NCBI RefSeq assembly: GCF_963662255.1
Contig: NC_085047.1
Span: forward strand, 58,278,006 to 58,342,005
Reading direction: 5' to 3'
Length of the DNA stretch: 64,000 nt
Source: Cinclus cinclus
Lineage: Eukaryota > Chordata > Aves > Passeriformes > Cinclidae
The notes beneath the pieces were generated by a model. It ran no database searches and was not told the DNA's origin. It was given only the letters and a program-made list of their open reading frames with translations. The position numbers and the translations under genes are program-made. Positions 13,385 to 27,165 of the stretch are shown piece by piece; positions within the stretch are counted from its first letter, which is position 1; each line of letters opens with the position of its first letter.

Positions 13385-13806
13385 GAGTCATAGAAAAATT
13401 GGATTGGGAAGGACATTCAAAAGCTGTCTTAGTCTGTCCACATAGCCTAAGGAAGTGTCATTTATACCTCCTGCTTGTCTAATTGCTACTGATCCTCCTT
13501 GATAGAGGCTACCATATCTCCATAGGCAACCTGTGCAAATGCTTCCCTATGCATAGATTTAGCAGACTTTCCTGTTGTTCTTGTTTGTGCTATCCATTAT
13601 GGGAAGAAGAAACAGATTATTATCTTCTCTCTAAAAATGTTTGTGGTCTGCTGTCATGTCCCCAGTCAGTTTTTAAGTTAAACAATCTCAAGTCCTTTAA
13701 TCTTTCCCAAAAGGTCTTACTTTCAATATCACTTTCTTCTAGTCTGTCTCTGGTTTCTCTTTATGATACCCAGAACTAAACAGAGAGCTTCAGCTGAGTT
13801 CTCACA
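13385..13806 (-). mobile_element. Old CR1 LINE 3' fragment
   Basis: The left edge has the CR1 3'-end signature on the minus strand ('gtcatagaaaaattgg' then 'gggaaggacatt'). The body follows CR1 3' UTR order in degraded form: 'ggcaacctgtgcaaatgctt' near 13525, the 'gtccccagtcag...aatctcaagtcct' segment, and 'cccagaactaaacagagagc' near 13769. Heavy divergence makes it one of the older copies here. The plus-strand open frame from 13483 to 13779 is antisense to the element and not a gene. Confidence 0.7.
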
Positions 13807-16388
13807 AAAAGTGGAACAAAACATTATGCCTTGGAAGCTGTTCCTCTGCATGTAAAACCTGATCTGATGTCTTCCATTTTTTAATGGAAACTGTGCTTCA
13901 GCTTATAATGCCCAACAGTATACACATACATTAGTACTTCAGTTGCTACAAGAATACTTTTGAAGTGGTTGACTTTATCCCCACATAACATGTCTTATTT
14001 TGTATTACAGAGCAGGCTTGAGGTGTATGACCTGCTTTCCTTTGGGATGAAACCAAACCAGAAGATGCTCCTCAAGAAGCAGTTATTGAGAATTTTCTGC
14101 TAATGGACAGTCAAGTAGTATGGACAGTTGTGTAGATTTTTTAATGAGAAAGTTATATGAGACAGTGTTCAGATAAAAATATGCTAAATTAACTGCTTCA
14201 ACTCTAAGATCTTGGTATAGACAGAAGTTAAATTGGCATAATGCAATCTGGTTGTGATGAATCCCAGCGGACAATTATTCATCTTCTTGTAACCCTTCAG
14301 GTCTTTATACATAGTGCAGTCATTTATTTGTTCTGGATCTCTTCTAAGAACTGATGTTGACCGATCTTTTCCTTGTTTAAGAAGAGTAACTATGATTGTC
14401 TTTTTTTTCTTGTCTTCTGGTACATTATTTGACCTCCATGATTCTCAAAAGCTTAATTTTGAACTACCAAATAAAACAGACTGAGGAACACACTATGGTC
14501 CTGAGGTCAAGTGGCACAGCACAATTCATCTCCACACAGCAAACCTTTTCCCTCACTTGTGAGAAAGGCTTGCACACATTCAAGCTGTCCCTCACCCTAT
14601 CTGTGTCCAGAAAATGTCTGGGAAATTATTAGAACAAAAAGACAAAAATGTGCCAAGGAGATTTTAGCAATAGACAGTTTGGGTGGTCCTAGGACAGCAT
14701 GTTATCCTATAACATGTCTCTGCTCTATTTGTCATTACAGGGGTAGCCAGAACATGATCACTAAACCATTTGAGATGGCCTAAACCAATTTCATTGTCAT
14801 GATGATGACAATGATTCTCTGCTCAGTGTTTCTGATGCAAGGTCCTTTTGTGACCTTAAGAACTGCAGTATCAGTGTGGGGAACAGGAGAAGCCTTTTCA
14901 AATCTGCAGAGAGAAAAAATAGCCTGTACGTGTGCCAATTTAGTTTACAAATCTAACTTATTCCTTGCTCTGCACACACCTCATAATGAATGTTTCCTTT
15001 CTTTTCATTATATCTAATTTTCTTTGCTTTAGTTTCTTACTTACTTGCCCTCATTTTCAAATGACCTTGTTGTTGTGATTCTGTAATATGCCCTGCTTCC
15101 CATTTCAACCTGGAGTTTCCTTTTAGTTGTCATATAGTTACATTATGCAAGAATCATAATTTGGTCTCCTGTCTTAAAGAAAGAACCCCTAGCTGCTACA
15201 TAATACATGTACAGATTCAATGCATTTCTAATGCTGAGAATTTCTCTCCTTTCCCATTATTCATATAACCAGAAATGTTCTGTGGAAAAACTAAAAATAA
15301 ATCTTCACCCAATAGAATACGGTTTGTAATGTCTCTTGATATGGGCATTATCTCAGATTTAGCTCAGCTCATTTTGTATGGGAGACGGAGTGAGATTCAG
15401 CTCTAATTTAATATCTCTGAGATTGATCTGAACTGTTTGCAGTCTCAGTCACACGTAATAAGGTGAAGGTACAGTGTCTGACTGACTGGACATTTATGCT
15501 GTGCTTATCACAGTAACGTATCTAAGCTGCTTAGGAAATAAAAAAGGAACTCTGAAAAGGCAGCAAAAATTAATAATGACCTTCCAATATCATTAACCTA
15601 ATCTGATTCCTTTGTGCTTGATACCATTCATTTTCATTTCTTTAACAATGTACCTTTTCATTCTGCAATCCTGAAAATGGTTGGAGCGAGCTCTTTTTCA
15701 AGGTTGAATGGGAAGATGTGTGAGATGCCCTCTGAAAGAGTCATGTCTCCTGATGGAGACTGGAGCTTTAAGGGGTTGTAAGGCTCATGTGGCTGCACTA
15801 TAGGTTTTGGGACTGGAAGGGAACACACCACAGGAGGCATTGCTAACAGAAACAGGAGGGAGAGATGGATGGAACCTACAACTGAAGCACTAAATTTCTC
15901 ACTTGTGAGCTCTTATCAAAGATAATTTAAAATGAGTAACTTCTGAAACATCTAGGCTGCACAATTCAATCTAATGCTGTGGTCCCTGAATTAGTTCCAG
16001 AAGAACTAATATAATTACATTTCCCTGTCAGTTGGCCCAAGCTCCTTATTCTTCTTCAGAGGCAGATCTAATTACTTTGGGCACAACACCAGCCTAATGT
16101 ACCCATTGCTCTATTGGGACTGAGCCAGGAGATGTGCTGACACTGTGGTGGACTGGTCACTCTAACCAAATTTGCCCAGTGGTGGCTCAGAATTGTCCTC
16201 CCAAGCCCTTGTGACACGTGTCAAGTGTGTCTTATACCCACACAGTCAAAGTAGACCCCAAACACAGATGAACTGTACAGCTGGGTTAAAGAAGACATAA
16301 GCAGGGAATATGTGGTTTGTCCTTCATATCATTGCTGCAGAGCAAGAAACAGCATCAGGTGTCACGTTAAACCTGTTGGCCACATACA
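13807..16388. other. Non-coding stretch
   Basis: No gene recognised. Parts of 14270-14780 have the look of a very old repeat remnant (runs of T and an L2/CR1-like cadence), but I cannot align them to any family. It includes a 12-bp palindrome at 16212-16223. Confidence 0.5.
16212..16223. promoter_or_regulatory. Perfect 12-bp palindrome with CACGTG E-box core
   Basis: TGACACGTGTCA reads the same on both strands and centres on CACGTG, the core bound by bHLH-leucine zipper factors such as USF, MYC/MAX and CLOCK/BMAL1. There is no CpG island, TATA box or transcript evidence beside it, so its activity is unknown. Confidence 0.3.
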
Positions 16389-16510
16389 GTCATAGAGCCA
16401 TAGAATTGTGTGGGTTGGAAGGGAGCCCCTCTGCAGTGAGCACGGACATCCTCCACTAGTCCAGGTTGCTCAGATCCTCATCCAAGATGAGCCTGAAGAA
16501 GTTTCAGAGG
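16389..16510 (-). mobile_element. CR1 LINE 3'-end fragment
   Basis: Starts with the minus-strand CR1 tail ('gtcatagagccatagaat' then 'gggttggaaggga') and continues with 'cctccactagtccaggttgc' and 'atcctcatccaag', the usual CR1 3' UTR sequence in reverse orientation. Only about 120 bp remain, typical of severe 5' truncation at insertion. Confidence 0.85.
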
Positions 16511-19500
16511 AAAGAAAGCAGCCCTATGAGACTAAAAAGTAATTTCCTACAGTATTAACAGAAGTATCCTAATCTAGATTTACTTAAATACTGTTTTTTC
16601 TTGTTGCAAACCAGCATGAGATAAACACTGTAGGTTGGACAAACAGAATTCCAGCTTCATTTTTAGGATGTCTGTCAGAACACTCTTCTGTATTGAGAGA
16701 AGGACTGTTGATATTTTTCTGTGAGTTATTTTGAAATTCAAGATTGTTACCTCTACTTCTTTACATTGTAAGTTAATCAGCAGATGAAAAGCTGTTTGGA
16801 TTCCCAGATTCATATTATGGAACTTCTATTTCTAATGAAGAAGGCCACTGGGCCTATCAGCACCTTTTGTGATTATAAGCTGGTGTGACAGTAGTGCTGC
16901 CTCATTTAAGCGAGGTACTGTGGGCCACTTTCAGTATCATCAGACCCTGAAGGGTTTACAAAGGCTAACCCAGTGAACACAGCAGAGTGAACACAGTAGA
17001 CATTTTTAGTGACTTCAAGCAGCCACTGGACCAGGCTGATAAATGACACACAGTAGCCTGAGTTATTGTGATTTTTTTCCATCAGTGATATTATAATTTG
17101 GACCCTGGTAGCTGTGGACTGGAGGCAGCCTGAGTTGCTCACCCTACTTTTGTTGTCCCACAGAGTGTAAGACAAAATAAACACTAATTAAACTTTGCAC
17201 TGTATGATGGTTGCACCAACAACACTCTTTTAGAGAGTTGCCTACCCAGTGAGACCAGTCTGGATATTCTGCTATTTCTTTTATGCTCAACAATACCAGA
17301 AATATCACCAGGGACACTGGTGCCTTTCAGCAGCACAGTTTGGATCTATTACACTTTTATTTCACCAGGAGCCTCAAAGAAATCAAAAGGATCAAGGGTA
17401 AAGAAAACATTCTTTTATGAAAGCCTAAGAGTTTAATCTATCCTGAACAAGTTCTAAATACTAGATTAAGTATCTCATCCCTTCCTTAGATTCTGTTCAG
17501 GCACACTGTTTAAAGCATAAAAAAAAAAATCTGAAGACAGCCTTATGATGTCTTCAGGACAAGGTCTTTTTGTTCATTTCTGTTTGTACAATGTTTGGCA
17601 CAACAGGACTCTTACTCCCAAGTCTTTGGGGCACCTGGGAGGGCAGAAGACTGATAGCAGTTAAGAGATGGAGTGTCTGAAGCCAGGGGACAGTTAACCA
17701 CTGAAGCCAATCCACAGTTCTTCATTCTCCATCAAATTTGATAAATCATACTGAACTTGGTAAAAAGTCCTCTTGGGGAAGCTTGACTCATTTGAGTGAC
17801 TATGGTGCTCTCCATCAAGCCATGACATGTTTATGGGCTAAACGAACTTCACTGCAGCAGTTGTGCTGTGTTTTCCATTCCTTAAAATGCATTGTGCAAT
17901 TTACTGTTCTCTCTTCTCCTTTCCAATTTTTGTAATCTAGAAGAACAGTAAGCACATATATTGCTTTTATGAGGGAAAGTTCTGAGAACCTGGTGACTTG
18001 CCTTGCCTCCTCATTTCTTTGTGCTGGGGAGCAGGCAGGATATTTTGCTGCAGAAAAAGAGTGAGTAGAGTTCTGTCCCTCTGAAATCAGCTGCAGAAGA
18101 GTACAGGACAGAGCCAGCATGTTGAGGTCTTTGGGAGAGACAGGGGATAATAAATCACCTCATTATTTCTTGTTTCTCATTACAGCCAGTATCAGGAGGA
18201 ATGTGTCTAATCTTACTGTGTGGCACTGCTTTGGCGTGGGTGAGAGAAGGGTAAATAAGGTTTAGAGCCTATTCTGTCAGCTCTACTCTTAATATCTCCT
18301 ACCTATAACAGATTCTGACATTCTTGTGGCATTGGGGTGAGAGTGTGGATTCTGGATGAATTTCAAAGCAGCAAAGAATAGAAATCATGCCACACATTCT
18401 GGGGGTTGGCCCATGTATGTATGACAAAAACCACCCTGGGACTGCCTAACTAGGCACAAAATTATTTTATTTGCTAGAGCTCTGCATCTCTTGGTCATGC
18501 CTCCAATACTCACTTATCTATTTTCCCCCTTGACACAGGAGACTCTGTGATTGAATTTTAGTTAAGTGGATTATTAGTTTTGATTTATGTGTGCCTCTCC
18601 TTCTTCAGTGCACCCAGACAAGCCCTTCTACTGCTCAACCACTTTTTAGTGCTCCTTTCTTTCAGTGTGGTTCTTGCACTTGGTGTAAAGAGACAAGAGC
18701 AGACTAAGGTACCTTTCCTTGGTGCTTGATGTACCACTGCTCTCCATGCAGTGAGAAGACCTGGAAAAGTCCAAATGCTCATGGGCAGAATGGGAAGAAT
18801 GGGCAGAATACTCCTGGGAAGGACTCCTGCTTGCCAGTTTGTTCTCAGTATGTGGCTGAATTAGGGATTTCCTTCTTACACAGGTGAGCTGATCCTTGAG
18901 TTGTCACACTGGAACTGTTTGCATCAATGTCTTAATTTCTTTTTAAGAAAGAAGTTCTCTGTCTGCCTCTTACTTGAGGACTGGTGGACCAGCCTGTATT
19001 AGACATTCAGGGCAGGACTGGGACTAGATCTACATGGCTGTCGCTGTAGGACAGCCTGTGCAATGCTGCTTCCAAGTCTAATGGCATCAGCCTCTGCATT
19101 TTCTGTCTTGTACCCTCTTCTCTAAAGCAGGTAGAAGTGGATATGGTTTGAAAAAAGGATGTGTCTTCTGTGTCAATTCACAGTTAAAACTACAGGAGAA
19201 TTTTCCTGTTCTTCAAACTAGGAGATAGACCACTTCCATGCTGGATGAAGATTCATCAGATGGAAAATTTTGGTGGAACTGTCACTGTTTCCTTCCAGAT
19301 ATGACCACAGTGGCCTGGCCCTCACTGATGTCCAGCATAAAGACATGAACAATCTTAGGATTAAATAATTGAAGTGCTAGTAATGTTGTAGCTGTGACAC
19401 CATGGAGCCAGCCTTCTACCTCACCCCTCCTCTTTTATATAATTCTGATAACTAAAAAAAGAAAGAAAATATTTCCTGCTTCACGCACTCAAGAAACAGA

Positions 19501-22500
19501 TGTCCCCATCAATGAGCTTAACAAAATTGAAGTAACTAAAGCATCTGAGTCATCTGGTTCATCCCTTTAGCTCAGAACTAGTTATAAGAATGCCTTCATT
19601 AGCTTTTTTGCAGTATGCCAAACATAGCCTCCTGTAAAGGGAGCAGGTGGAATTAAAAAAGTATCTGTCCATCAGCACAAAAAAAGTAGAAGTCTGCAAG
19701 ACAAGGTCATGGTTTTCTGTAAAGCTTGAGAGATGTCTTTCATAATGCAAGTGCTACTGAAACTCTCTTGGTTGTGTGAGAATCTCTCAATATTTATAGA
19801 GGTGTTAATAAATACTGTAAGCTGTATCATAAGTTAAAGTTTAGAATGCAGAATACTTTGACTTTCTCAGGTAGATCTGACTTTTTCTCCTCTTTCTTCC
19901 CACAGGGAATATTACATCAGTCTGTGGGCTGCGTTGCATAACTGATTAGATTTTATGGGTCTGTGTTATCAGGGAACAAGGTCAAACATTGCATCTTTGA
20001 TCATCCAAATGGCTCATCTGATGATTTGTCTTGGCCAGCTCTCTCCCAAACAAGGCTGCTCTATAGGATCCTGTGCAAGGAACTGTGGGCATTGTCCACT
20101 CTATTTGGCTAGAGGTACAGTAGCTGGGCACCTGAACATTTTCTATTTTAGCAGCGTAGATATGGACCACATTCAAACCACTTTCCTTTGTACCAAAGCC
20201 AGACTGAGGTGATGTCTGTTAAGACATCCTTCACTGTCAGGAGAACAATGAATGACTTAGAGGGGTAGCAGACAAGGCTGCCAGACCCTTAGTAACCCAG
20301 CAGAGCTAAGAACTCAGTGAATGTGAGAAAGGATGTCACAATCTAGCCATCACGTCCACAGTTAGCCACAGGCAGTCCCAATCTGTAGCTTGCACTATTG
20401 ACTACAGAGGTAGCCAGAGTCCAACAGCTGGTTACAAGTCAGACTTGGTCACTACTAACTTCAAGACCTGAATGTCTTTTATCATGCTTATCCTGCATGT
20501 CTGTCATTACAACATGGCCATCATCAGGCCTTGAGCCTGACAGGGGTGGCTGTGCTGCCTCAAGCCTGTGGTCAAGATGAATGATGTGAAGACATGATTT
20601 ACCACTGCTGTAGGACAGGCTGTGCATGTGGCACAAGGTCTGCATCCAGCCTGTCGTTTAACACTCACTGTTGAAACCATAGATCATCCTGGACCTCTCA
20701 GAACTATTTCTGGTTTTAAAGTAATACCCAGATCAAATATCCAAGTCTCTGATGCATCAATTTGATCTGAATATTTCAGAATGACCTCCTCTTGTCTTTG
20801 CTAGATTCACAAAACTGCAGGTAAAGTTTGTGATAAAATAATGTGCTGCATAGCAGCAAGTTGAGCTGTAACTGCTTTAATGTAGTTTTTGTCCTTTCTT
20901 TTTATTCTACCACATTTTCTTAGTCTTCTAAATTATCACTTTTATCATCACACTCACTGCTAGCTTTGATAACTTCAAGGAGGCCAAGTTTATAGGTTCT
21001 GTAACTTAAACCATCCTCATTTTCTGAGTTCTGACTAAAGAGTTCCCCTCATTTTTACTCAAATTGTTATGAGTTTTTAAAATGTTTTTAATAGAAAAAT
21101 AAAGAGTTTTCTAAAATAAATTGTAATTATTTCCTCCTGCTTCTGCTGGATTGAAACAGCTGTTTTGTTGAAACATGTTCTGTTAAATTCCTTAGTTCCA
21201 GTGTACAATACTGGTTTTCATACAAATATGATAGATCAGGTTTATTGCTGTAATAGTGATGTCAGAGAGGTGTAAATGACTATGACACAGGAGGGAGTAA
21301 GGACTTGTGGATCTGATAGATTTGCATTTGCCGTCAGCTTTTGGGGGAGATTTTAACCATGAGATATTCACTGAATTATCCTGGAAATTAGCAGCATGGA
21401 TTTGTGTGAGGTCCTGGCCATGCTGCGGAGAGCTGAGAGTTTCCTTCACTTTTGTACGCTGGCTCAGGTGTCGTTTCTTAGTTTCTTCACACATCAGCAT
21501 CTTCCCTCATGATCACTTTGCATCTCATCCTTATGACTCGGGAGCTACATGAAGACTTTACACTTGAGACCAAGAGACTCGGGAAAGAATTAAAATAAAA
21601 GGGTGTTGCTGATCACCTTGGGAACTCCTGCTTTACTCAGCTGGAAAGACCTTCTCCCACCAGAGGCAGGATACACACCAGTCTGTGACTGGTGCATCAG
21701 AAGGGCCAGAGCCATGTTCCCACCCTGCAGCACCAGGTCCAACATGGTTTTGCTCAGAGAAGTTTTCTTGGACCATAATACTAGAGGTAAGTATAAACAT
21801 CAGCGAACTGCGAACACTCTACTGAAATCTATAGCATGATGCCACTTAATTACTATGTTAATTAATTCCATATACTCAAAAGTTATAGTTATGACTAACT
21901 GGACTCTACCAATCAACATGTTGCAATGAAGTAGCAAAATTAAATTGCAAAACCATTATGCTATGCTTGACAAAATTTCAGCTTCAGATTACAGTGATAT
22001 TTCTATTTTATATTCCCTTTTATATATGCCTATTTTAATCAGAAATAGGGAATGTTTGTTTATGTTATTCCTTTCTGTGCAATGCATTATATTTTGGGCA
22101 ACAGAAAAAAAGAGAAAGATTTTTAAAAAATATTACCAGTGTCAAGCTAATAGCTAAGAACCTAAAGAGGAGACTTCTGAAGATATTTGGATGGAAACTG
22201 GGGTTGGGTTGCTGCCTTGTACTGAGAGGACTTCTGCTTCACATAATACTTCTTACTCTCACAAATTCCATGTCCTTAGGCATATGTTTCTTCCCCTCTG
22301 TAGTCATCCCCTGAGGGACCAAGACTTACAAGTGAAGTATATCTGATATCAGTATTTCATGGGATGGCATGCTGGTGGAAAAACACTTTAGCATTTTCAA
22401 AGCAGCTTTGCAGACTGTGTGTACAGAGCCACAGAATGCTGCTCATTGTATACAGATTAACAGAATGTTGCTCATTGAAATGAATTTCACTGAGGAACCA

Positions 22501-22893
22501 TTTCAAATAATATTTTGACACCTAGATTTATTTATGAGATAGGAAAGGAATTAAAGCAACAAATACAATCTGGTCATATCCAGGCAATTTCTCTCCTTCA
22601 TACCTGGTTCTACTGTAGCTCTGCCTTTTGTCTTCCTTGTGTGGAACTTGGTGCAAACATATCCTGTGTTATATAAACTTTCCTGCTGTATCACTGATGA
22701 CAAAATCTGAGCACTGCTATTCAGTTGCCATGGCTGCCAAGAGATGGCTAGATTGCAATGATAAAGGGATTTTATTTACATCCACCCACACAGCACGTTG
22801 TTTGGTATCCTGGCCAAGTACACATTGGCAGAAGATGAATTTACTAAACTGGGATTTTGTGGGTGTACTTGGAAGTCAGGATAGAGTACTCAC
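16511..22893. other. Long non-coding stretch
   Basis: About 6.4 kb with no recognisable gene or repeat family. Open frames are at most 102 codons. A donor-like GTAAGT occurs on the plus strand near 21786 after a moderately GC-rich segment (21600-21785), but I find no matching acceptor with an open frame. A short imperfect repeat ('acagaatg[c/t]tgctcattg') occurs twice at about 22433-22478. Confidence 0.55.
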
Positions 22894-23001
22894 CTCTACA
22901 TAAGCATTTGGTCCTGAATTTGAAGTGGCCTGAGAATTTCCAGGATACAAAATCCCTCTTCTCTATCCATGCAAGTGATTTGAGATCCAAAGGAGATGAA
23001 A
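22894..23001 (-). other. Candidate exon, 108 bp, unrecognised product
   Basis: On the minus strand an acceptor-like pyrimidine run ending 'ctttgctcag' (just above 23001) precedes 108 bp open in one frame, followed by a consensus-like donor GAG|GTGAGT at 22893-22888. The length is a multiple of three with the same codon phase at both ends, as in symmetric exons. The 35 internal residues are rich in Lys/Arg/Phe/Trp and contain KFSGHFKFRTK. No family is recognised. The frame stays open as part of an 84-codon run (22844-23098). The match could be chance: the two splice consensus sequences are short, and a 64-kb window will hold several such pairs. Confidence 0.2.
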
Positions 23002-23879
23002 CTGAGCAAAGAAGCGACAAGCACAGCTCGATGGGGAGCCAGGCATCAGGTGCAACTATACAGTCTGGGACTGCAAACAAAGCAGCAAGACAAGACAAGG
23101 GAGATGTCTTTTAAGAGAGTCTTGAGCCAGGATCAAGTCCCCTGTGGCCTGGAGTGCAAAATCCTGTCACAAGGGACCTCTGCTCCAGGAAGGGCTGGTC
23201 CAATTCTGGCTGTACAGTCCCTTCAAGACTGGTCATGCCATCAAGCTCTATGTAAAGGGACAACTGCATCTTGCAGGCATGCAATTGCTGTAAACTCCTT
23301 ACTGAATGGAGTTTTTAAGGAAGTTGGAAGGTGTGTTGCCAGGGGATGGGAGGTAAAAGGAGCTCTTCTAGTGCTGTGAGGTCTGGGTTAATGTGGATGC
23401 TGTACCTCACTAGATGGTCATTGTAAGTTTTAATTAATAGTTAGGGCATTTAAATATTTGAAGATGGGTGGTTTCAAAATTTGAATAAATGAATCAATTC
23501 AGCTTTGAGGCTTGAGTCTAACATGATATTTCCAAGTTCAATTGAAAGCTGGCAGGATAGCTTCCATTTTTGATTAGTGAAAAATGTAATTGAAAAGGAA
23601 TGGCTGACTTTCAGACACAGGACTCTATTACAAGCCATCTGAGAGTAAGAATCAGGCTAAATGAGCCTGATAAAATGATTTATTTACAGCAACTCTAATA
23701 CTTTTAGCAATTCATTATAATCGTATAGACAGAGACTTCATTATCCCTTCACATCTCCGTGATCCCTGCAAGGGCTGGGAGCTACAGAGCAAACCCACAG
23801 GAAGGGGAGCACCCAGAAGGCTTCATCCTGCAAGGCACTGAGCAGACTGCACCCCTTACCAGGCTGAGTAAGGTAATTG

Positions 23880-24190
23880 GTTTTTCACACAATTTCCCCC
23901 TGTGAGTTATTCCAGTTGATTGAATAAATGATTGAATTTATTGTGTTTAGTGTCTAATAAGGCAAGCTAGTTAATTTCTGCTGAATAATTAGGATAAATC
24001 TCTAATTGAATCAAAGTCAATGCAAGTAAATATTTTTATTAGGTTGTTAATATGTTGCTTGAATGTACTCCTGCACATGTTCATAGCTGTCTTAATTCAG
24101 GGAAAGGGGGTCAGTTTGGCAAACACAAAATTAATTAAACTTGTAAAAATTTCTTTATTCCTTTTGGAAAATATTTATTATTCACTTTAT
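23880..24190. promoter_or_regulatory. AT-rich block resembling a conserved non-coding element
   Basis: Contains repeated TGATTGA words (about 23917-23937), several ATTAG/TAATT cores and TTAATTA near 24131, the type of sites used by HOX/PBX/LIM homeodomain factors. It is free of simple repeats and transposon similarity. This is a composition-based guess only; cross-species conservation is not visible from one sequence. Confidence 0.2.
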
Positions 24191-25310
24191 AACAGAGGGG
24201 TCTCTTCTTTTACACAAGCCTACATATTTTTTGAGAGAAATAGGGCAGGGGGGTTGGGAGGATAGTGGAATAGTAGGATATCATAGGCTCTTTTGCCTTC
24301 AAAACTAAGATTACACTTTCTAAGTCAAAGGCTTCCCTCAGGATACTCAATTTTCCTCTGAAAAACAGGGTAGATGGAACCTTTATGACTAACTGTAGCT
24401 AGGCCAGTACAGCTTGAAGAAAAACTGCCAGCTAGGGCAACCCTTTTATATGTTTCTTTCATAGTTCAACAACAGCAGCAAGGAAAGGCATCAGTAGTGC
24501 TGGTTTTGTGTTAAGTGCTGCACATCTGCCAGGAATATCTGTACCCCATCCTCTGTTTTCTCTCTTTTTCTGGGAAATTGTCCATTCAGGGCACATCCTA
24601 AACCTGAAAGAAGGTTTGTAACCCATCAAAAGAGTAGGATTCCTTTGCATTTTTCAGAAGCATTAGTTAGGCTGATGTGTTTTTCAAGAAGCCCAAACAC
24701 AGAGTAAGATCACTGATGCCCTGTCTAAGGCTGGAAAGTTGAATGAAGAGTCTTATTTGTTCATTGCTTGTTTCAGGTAGGAACCTGTTTTTTAAGTTGT
24801 TGTTAAAGAGATGAAAGTTCTCCAGAGAAAGGAGGAGCAGAATAGCCTGTTACCTCATCTACGTATGTGTCAGGCTTAAGTAGACATAGTGACCCACATG
24901 GAAAACTCTGAAATGGGAGTGAATACCCTGAAGTACCACTTCTACAGGTGTAGCTGACTGGGTCAACTACAAAACACGGGTCTTACTCAAGCAATTTTCC
25001 TTCAAAAGAAAAAAAAACAAGCTGGTCAATAAAACCCTCAGAAAGTTAGCAGAGTTAAATATTTCAGATGCGGGTCATGCAGTGGTGTTTTTCATCCTGC
25101 ATTAAAGTCTGGGAACCTGACAAAGCATTCTGGCTTCAGACAAATCACTACATCAGGTGTGTCTTTAAAAATCACAGTCTAAATCATTGCCATGGACAGA
25201 TGGGAACAGTTTTATGCTGTCTTTTTTAACAGCCTGTTTTTGGACTGTTCATATTAGAAATCTGTCTTCTATCACTCATATCAACATGGAGGTCAAAACA
25301 ACAACGTGGA

Positions 25311-25325
25311 TTTTTTTTTTTTTTT
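25311..25325 (+). repeat. T15 homopolymer
   Basis: Fifteen consecutive T after 'acgtgga', followed by 'ggcgg' and another seven-T run. Simple low-complexity DNA, with no retroposon body attached on either side. Confidence 0.9.
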
Positions 25326-27165
25326 GGCGGTGTTTTTTTAAGAAAGAATACATTTTAATGATCAACATGGAGAATAACATGTGTACTTGGAGGGACTTAC
25401 ATTAATTCCTGGATGTTGATAGGACAAAATGAAGTAGTACAGGTTTATATCACTTTATATTATATCCACCAGAAATAGAGACTTCAGCTGAAAGTGATGG
25501 CTAGAGAGGAGCTAGGAGTCCTCTTTTATTGGGATCTCCATGTCTGTACAACCCATTTGATTCATACCCAGATGAACCCTTAGCACTGAGATACTCTTTT
25601 TAGCTGAGAGTCTCCCAGGAGATCTCTCATAGGTGTGGTCCAGAAAAGAGAAGTAAAAAACTGACTCGTTCTTGGGTAATGTGATGTGGATGACAGGTGG
25701 AGGAGATGAAAATAATTCTGCTGTGAGATGAATATGCAGTCCATTGCTGCTGTCCCAGTCACAAGGCCACATCCCCCTAAAAGTGCTGAAGAGCTTGTTC
25801 AGGAGAAGCAGCCAGCAGCGCATGAAAGCTGGCTCAACCACAGACACAACAGCTCTGGTTAAAGCAGCAGAAGGTTATAAATTTGGCTGGCTTTTGCCAA
25901 GAGTGAATGATGGAGTATGAAGGTCCTGTTTGCAGTTAAAAGCTGGAGCTGCTGATCTTTCTGTTGGCAGTCAGGGTCCTGGTGCAGTGGCCCTACTCCT
26001 GAGATCAGTGAAAGCAGCAGCATTCCCCTGTGTGCAGGAAGCATTACCTGTCCCTATTGATGTTGGCATTAACTCTGCTGAGAAGGCCACAGAGGCTCAT
26101 ATCCATGAGCTCCCAGAGGTCCTCCTAGCCCCTGGGTCTGTGTGTGTGGTGACTTCACAGCCCATCAGCCTCCCCTCATCACCTGCTCCAACACTCCAGG
26201 CTCCGGTACCTTTAGGTTACTGGCTCTCATGTTGTTGCCAGCAGGCGCTTCCCCAGTGAGCTCCTACGCTGGAAGCTGAGCTTGGATCATTGGCACTGTG
26301 TTTCCCTCACAGGTTTGCTGTCATAAAGCTTCATGGTGCTGTAGAGAGAGCACTTCTGCCCTTGCCTTAGGACCTATCACAGAAGGGGCTGCACATGGCA
26401 ATTTGTGAACAATAGGACAGAATTTGCACCTGATTCAGAAGTAATTTCACATGGCTTTGAAAGGGTTTGTTATTTTTGTTTTTGTTTTTCTTTCCTTCCT
26501 CTGTTCCCTTGCAGGGGATTTTATTAAATGAAGCGTGGAATAAAAGTAAGGATGAAAACTATAGACTGAGATACATTGGAATATTTTAAACATTTAAGAC
26601 CACTAAGAGCATGTTTTCATGATGCAACACTTGTTAGAAACTCCCTTTGATACCTCCAAAAACATTGGTGCTTTTGAGTGACAGATGTCAACAGCCTGAA
26701 AAACAGCAGCTCAAAGACTCAACATGTCATGACATGTCAGTGCAGCTCTTCACTTTCTGGGGACTAAGAGCCCAAGGATGTGGAGGAAAGGAAACAATAA
26801 AGTGTTTTTGCCAATTTTATGAATGTTAGCAAAGCTGAGGATTCCTTAAATTCAGTTGTTGAGTCACCAAGAGCAAGCCCAGTAATGACTGAGTCTTTGC
26901 TGCCTTACACTATTTGGGGATAGAAGTTTGGGAAGTGCACAACAGATTTGTAAACATTCTATTAGTCTTGAGCACTGAGCATAAATGGCAAAGATGCAAA
27001 AAGGAAGTGAAAGATACTGAACTACACCAATAAAATCCCCCAGCTGGAAAAGTACAAAGAATGTGTAAAGATTTCCTGGAATCGGAAATGAGTTTATAAA
27101 AAGATGCATCAGAAGTAATGAGATAAGATAATGAAAAGATAAGACTGAGTCCTTTTTTGCCTCCT

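Larger units (their letters stand above)
23002..27165. other. Non-coding stretch with a possible conserved element
   Basis: No gene recognised. A 127-codon plus-strand frame (22996-23379) and a 109-codon plus-strand frame (25930-26259) lie in somewhat GC-richer DNA but show no motif or domain. 23880-24190 is AT-rich with repeated TGATTGA and TAATTA-like words. A T15 run occupies 25311-25325. Confidence 0.5.

Noticed and set aside
22996..23379. 127-codon plus-strand frame
   Set aside because: No motif or homology recognised; partly opposite the candidate minus exon; chance length.
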